A DNA stretch of 64,000 nt from Paenibacillus faecis (GTDB lineage: Bacteria > Bacillota > Bacilli > Paenibacillales > Paenibacillaceae), in assembly GCF_008084145.1 (NCBI RefSeq), contig NZ_VSDO01000003.1, positions 943,345 to 1,007,344 of the forward strand, in the 5' to 3' direction. Positions 61,129 through 64,000 of this stretch are shown here, piece by piece; position 1 is the first letter of the stretch; each line of letters begins with the position of its first letter. The position numbers were made by a program, and so were the translations under genes. The notes beneath the pieces were generated by a model. That model had not been told where the DNA came from. It saw only the letters and a list, made by a program, of their open reading frames with translations, and ran no database searches.

Positions 61129-62258
61129 CCGGCTGCGGCGGACCTTGCGCGCAGCAGCCGGGCGGCGTGGACCTCCCCGGGGCCGGACTTGGCTCCCGGG
61201 GAGGGCAGGGCGCGCGCGGTGCGGCGCAGCCGCCGCTTGATCTCGCCCGGCGTGAGCCCCGGGCGGAGCGCCAGCAGCAGCGCGATCGAGCCGCTGACGT
61301 GCGAGGTGGCCATCGAGGTCCCGTTCATTTCGCGGTACCCGCCGCCGAGCCAGCACGACTTGATCTTTTCGCCGGGCGCGTAAATGTCGATGCGCGGTCC
61401 GTGGTTGCTGAACGGGGCGACGCGCCCGTCACGACCGGTCGCCCCGACGGAGATCGTATGGGGATACCGGGCGGGGTAGTCGACGCTGCGGTTTTTTTTA
61501 TCGTTGCCCGAGGAGGCGACGACGACGATTCCCGCCTGATAAGCCCGGCGGATCGTGTTTTGCAGCGACAAGCTTTTGTTCTTCATGCCAAAACTCATAT
61601 TAATAATATGCATGCGGTTTTGGACGCACCAATCGATGCCGAGGATAATATCGGATACATAGGCGGATCCGTTGTGGTCAAACGCCTTGACCGGATAGAT
61701 CAGGGATCGGGGCGCTACGCCCATCATCCCCCGGGAGCCGCCCGAGGCTGCGATGGTTCCCGCGATATGCGTGCCATGGCCGTTATCGTCATAAGGGGGA
61801 CTCATCTGGTTCAAGATATTTACGCCCCGGGCCAGGGAATTCCGGAGATCGGGGTGGCTGAAATCAGCCCCCGTGTCGATAACTCCGATCCGGATCTGGT
61901 TGCCGGTGGAGACCGACCAGGCGTCGGGGGCGCCGATCCGCCGGACTCCCCAAGGAACCCCCGCGGGACTGTCCTTGCTCGGTGTCGCGGCGTGAACCGA
62001 GACCCGGACATCTTCCTCGACGAGAAGACCGTACCGTTCCCGGATTCCTCTATCCGGTGCCATAGGGCACACTAGGGCTTGAAGCAAGGCGGAGACCCGC
62101 ACCCGCCGCAGAGCCGGATCGTGGTTTCTCCGCCTCCGCAGCTGGCGCGCCATTTCGGCAAATATCGCCGGGTGCGTAAAGCGGATAATATGTCGACCGC
62201 TTTTTCCGGAGGTGTCAATGTGGTCATTCAAATACCGCAGGAAGCTGGAGTAATCCAT
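61098..62258 (-). CDS. Subtilisin-like serine protease (S8), intracellular type
   Basis: 386-aa subtilase. Triad: Asp128 (GVIDTGADFSHPD), His161 (NGHGTHIAG) and Ser314 (GTSMATSHVSG); oxyanion Asn251 (SSGNDKKNR). Residues 1-90 look like an inhibitor-like prodomain (KSGRHIIRFTH, VSALLQALVC). No signal peptide or membrane segment is seen, so it may act inside the cell or leave by another route. The C-terminal 35 residues are basic and Ala/Arg-rich. Ribosome binding site aggaggg. Confidence 0.9.
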   Translation of the reverse strand: MDYSSFLRYLNDHIDTSGKSGRHIIRFTHPAIFAEMARQLRRRRNHDPALRRVRVSALLQALVCPMAPDRGIRERYGLLVEEDVRVSVHAATPSKDSPAGVPWGVRRIGAPDAWSVSTGNQIRIGVIDTGADFSHPDLRNSLARGVNILNQMSPPYDDNGHGTHIAGTIAASGGSRGMMGVAPRSLIYPVKAFDHNGSAYVSDIILGIDWCVQNRMHIINMSFGMKNKSLSLQNTIRRAYQAGIVVVASSGNDKKNRSVDYPARYPHTISVGATGRDGRVAPFSNHGPRIDIYAPGEKIKSCWLGGGYREMNGTSMATSHVSGSIALLLALRPGLTPGEIKRRLRRTARALPSPGAKSGPGEVHAARLLRARSAAAGKKPSGKSRP

Positions 62259-62685
62259 TCAGTGTAGCCCTCCTGACGAAGCGTGTTGCAGTATTGTATG
62301 ACAGCGTCCCACGCTCGGTATGGGGAAGTGGCCCTTCTCCCGGCAAAATGGGCAGCTCGGTGTCCGCCGAAGGATAGGCATCCCTGGATTTGTAAAGTTG
62401 GGCTATACCATACCGTGTCAAAGCGGGAAAATGGACATAGGATAAGGTGAAGGCCGCCTATGGCTTTCACCATCTTCCGCGGGGGCGCAGGCTTCCTCCG
62501 AAGCGGATACAGTCATGAGGCGAAGAGCCCCGCTCTTCGTCTCTTCGCCATGAACGGACACGGTTTGGGCACAACTAAAAAACTTGCTTTTTAAAGGCAA
62601 ATAAGGTTTACTATTTTGTGATATGGATATGTTAGTTAGGAAATCAACCTTTTTGTGAAATTGCGTGAGAGGAAGTGTCCGTTTC
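62259..62685. other. Intergenic region with two hairpins
   Basis: This 427-bp stretch lies between divergent genes. Two stem-loops without T tails are visible: GGTGAAGGCC / GGCTTTCACC (62446-62471) and CGAAGAG / CTCTTCG (62521-62539). A weak sigma-A-like promoter for rpoE, TTGCTT (62584-62589), 17 bp, TTTACT, precedes the rpoE start by about 75 bp. Short frames here have no start signals. Confidence 0.45.
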
Positions 62686-63258
62686 GTGAGTACCCCGCTC
62701 AATTTGAAAATCGACCCGGAGAAAGTGCACGAAATCCCGATGGTCGACTTGGCCTTTATGATCTTGAAGGCGGCGAATACGCCGTATTATTACCGCGACC
62801 TGATGAACGAGGTAGCCAAACTCCGCGGCATGTCGGAGGAAGAAATCAACGAAGCGATCGCTCAGCTATACACCGAGATTAACATCGACGGCCGTTTCGC
62901 CTGCGTCGGCACCAACCTGTGGGGCCTGAAGCGCTGGTATCCGATTGAACGTTCGGAGGATCCGGTAGGGAACTCCAAGCGTCCGCGCATCATTAACGAT
63001 GACGACGATGATCTGGATGACGATGTATTTGCCGAAGAAGAAGAGGATACCTTCGCATCGGACGAAGAAGATGACGATTTCGACGCGGTCGATGAGGATT
63101 CGGACGACGATCTGTTCTCCGATGATGACGATGAGGATGTCGAGGAAGTCGAAGACGACGCTCTGCTGGACGACGAAGATCTGGATGAGGACGAAGATCT
63201 GGAGGAAGACGCCGACGAAGAGGACGACTTTGAGGACGAGGAAGACCCGGATCGATAA
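62686..63258 (+). CDS. rpoE: RNA polymerase delta subunit
   Basis: Gram-positive accessory subunit of RNA polymerase that speeds core recycling and raises sensitivity to the initiating NTP. 190 aa. The folded N-terminal domain (about 1-95) has the HARE-type segment PMVDLAFMILKAANTPYYYR and WGLKRWYP. From about residue 105 the tail is almost only Asp and Glu with a few hydrophobic residues, as in the family. The GTG at 62686 has agagga 12 nt upstream. Upstream of pyrG as in B. subtilis. Confidence 0.95.
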   Translation: MSTPLNLKIDPEKVHEIPMVDLAFMILKAANTPYYYRDLMNEVAKLRGMSEEEINEAIAQLYTEINIDGRFACVGTNLWGLKRWYPIERSEDPVGNSKRPRIINDDDDDLDDDVFAEEEEDTFASDEEDDDFDAVDEDSDDDLFSDDDDEDVEEVEDDALLDDEDLDEDEDLEEDADEEDDFEDEEDPDR

Positions 63259-63314
63259 CAAGCAGCAGGTCCAATAAGCTCGGTTTCTTCACTTTTTTGC
63301 CTTTTTACCTTCTC

Positions 63315-63343
63315 TTGACACAGGGGGTGGTAACGGGTAAACT
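63315..63343 (+). promoter_or_regulatory. pyrG promoter
   Basis: TTGACA (63315-63320), 17 bp, TAAACT (63338-63343). The predicted start, 7 nt downstream at 63351, is GGGCTT, matching the GGGC start known for B. subtilis pyrG, where low CTP triggers repeated G insertion. Confidence 0.75.
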
Positions 63344-63350
63344 ATTGCAT

Positions 63351-63423
63351 GGGCTTATGATTCAAACCTATAAATGTATGTAAATAAAAAGTGCCCCGAC
63401 TTGTTCGGGTGTCACTTTTTTGT
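63351..63423 (+). promoter_or_regulatory. pyrG: pyrG leader with CTP-responsive attenuator
   Basis: The leader begins GGGCTTATG and ends in a terminator hairpin: AAAAAGTG-CCCCGA (63386-63400) pairs, with bulges, to TCGGG-CACTTTTTT (63405-63421). In B. subtilis, extra G residues added at the transcript start when CTP is scarce pair with the pyrimidine-rich 5' arm of such a terminator and block it; here the CCCC of the arm would be the target. Coding starts 112 bp later. Confidence 0.7.
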
Positions 63424-63531
63424 TTTTTTATGCCTATTTTTGCTATGTTTTGCAGCGGAATGGGTTACGCTACGCTATATTGATCTAAAGTCGCCTGAAA
63501 GCAACCCGTAACTAATTTAGGAGGTTTTTGA

Positions 63532-64000
<469 letters not shown>

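Overview
The window comes from a moderately GC-rich, endospore-forming, motile Firmicute, most likely Paenibacillus or a close relative (Paenibacillaceae). The evidence is AGGAGG-type ribosome binding sites with many GTG/TTG starts, a small acid-soluble spore protein, a sporulation-type sensor kinase, the acidic RNA polymerase delta subunit, and gene order shared with the Bacillus subtilis chromosome. The blocks rrn-guaB-dacA-pdxST-serS-tRNA-Ser ... tadA and ywhD / class A PBP / speE-speB / ywiB-argS / rpoE-pyrG match B. subtilis neighbourhoods, so this is core chromosome with lineage-specific insertions, not a mobile island. I saw no transposase, phage gene or CRISPR array.

Layout. 1-970: end of an rRNA operon (23S 3' part, 5S, terminator). 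994-2750: array of short CTGCA repeats, then an ECF sigma factor with a ClpP-type protease. 2.8-9.6 kb: housekeeping genes guaB, dacA, pdxS-pdxT, serS, tRNA-Ser(UGA), sspP. 9.7-19.2 kb: YitT membrane protein, lipoprotein, tadA, a cluster of DnaA-box-like sites, a PAS sensor kinase, an rRNA pseudouridine synthase, motAB, pterin dehydratase, cytochrome c and a GNAT. 19.4-26.3 kb: two NlpC/P60 cell-wall hydrolases, each behind its own promoter and c-di-AMP (ydaO-type) riboswitch, a tandem 62-bp repeat array, an M1 peptidase, YwhD and a stalk-domain protein. 26.5-39.3 kb: a ComP/ComA-like two-component pair followed by a chemosensory operon (cheX, cheY, a 38-codon ORF, two chemoreceptors, cheW, cheA, cheR, cheB). 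39.3-44.5 kb: mpg, repeats, class A PBP, spermidine synthase and agmatinase. 44.5-55.2 kb: potassium uptake locus kdpDE plus a 39-aa membrane peptide, kdpF, A, B, C and an unusual kinase-less protein made of two fused KdpD sensor modules. 55.4-58.8 kb: accessory genes (DUF1848, GNAT, helical repeat protein, unknown protein). 58.9-64.0 kb: ywiB-argS, subtilase, rpoE and the start of pyrG behind a probable CTP-sensing attenuator.

Connections. Cyclic di-AMP is a recurring theme. The two hydrolase genes carry c-di-AMP riboswitches, and the full-length KdpD carries the SxS-x20-FTA-type motif reported for c-di-AMP binding by Staphylococcus KdpD. The fused non-kinase KdpD copies lack that motif. Turgor, potassium uptake and wall remodelling may therefore answer to the same second messenger here. 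The best candidates for new biology are the tandem KdpD-like sensor, the 39-aa peptide coupled to kdpF, the DnaA-box cluster, the sigma factor/ClpP pair, and the repeat families in the intergenic regions.
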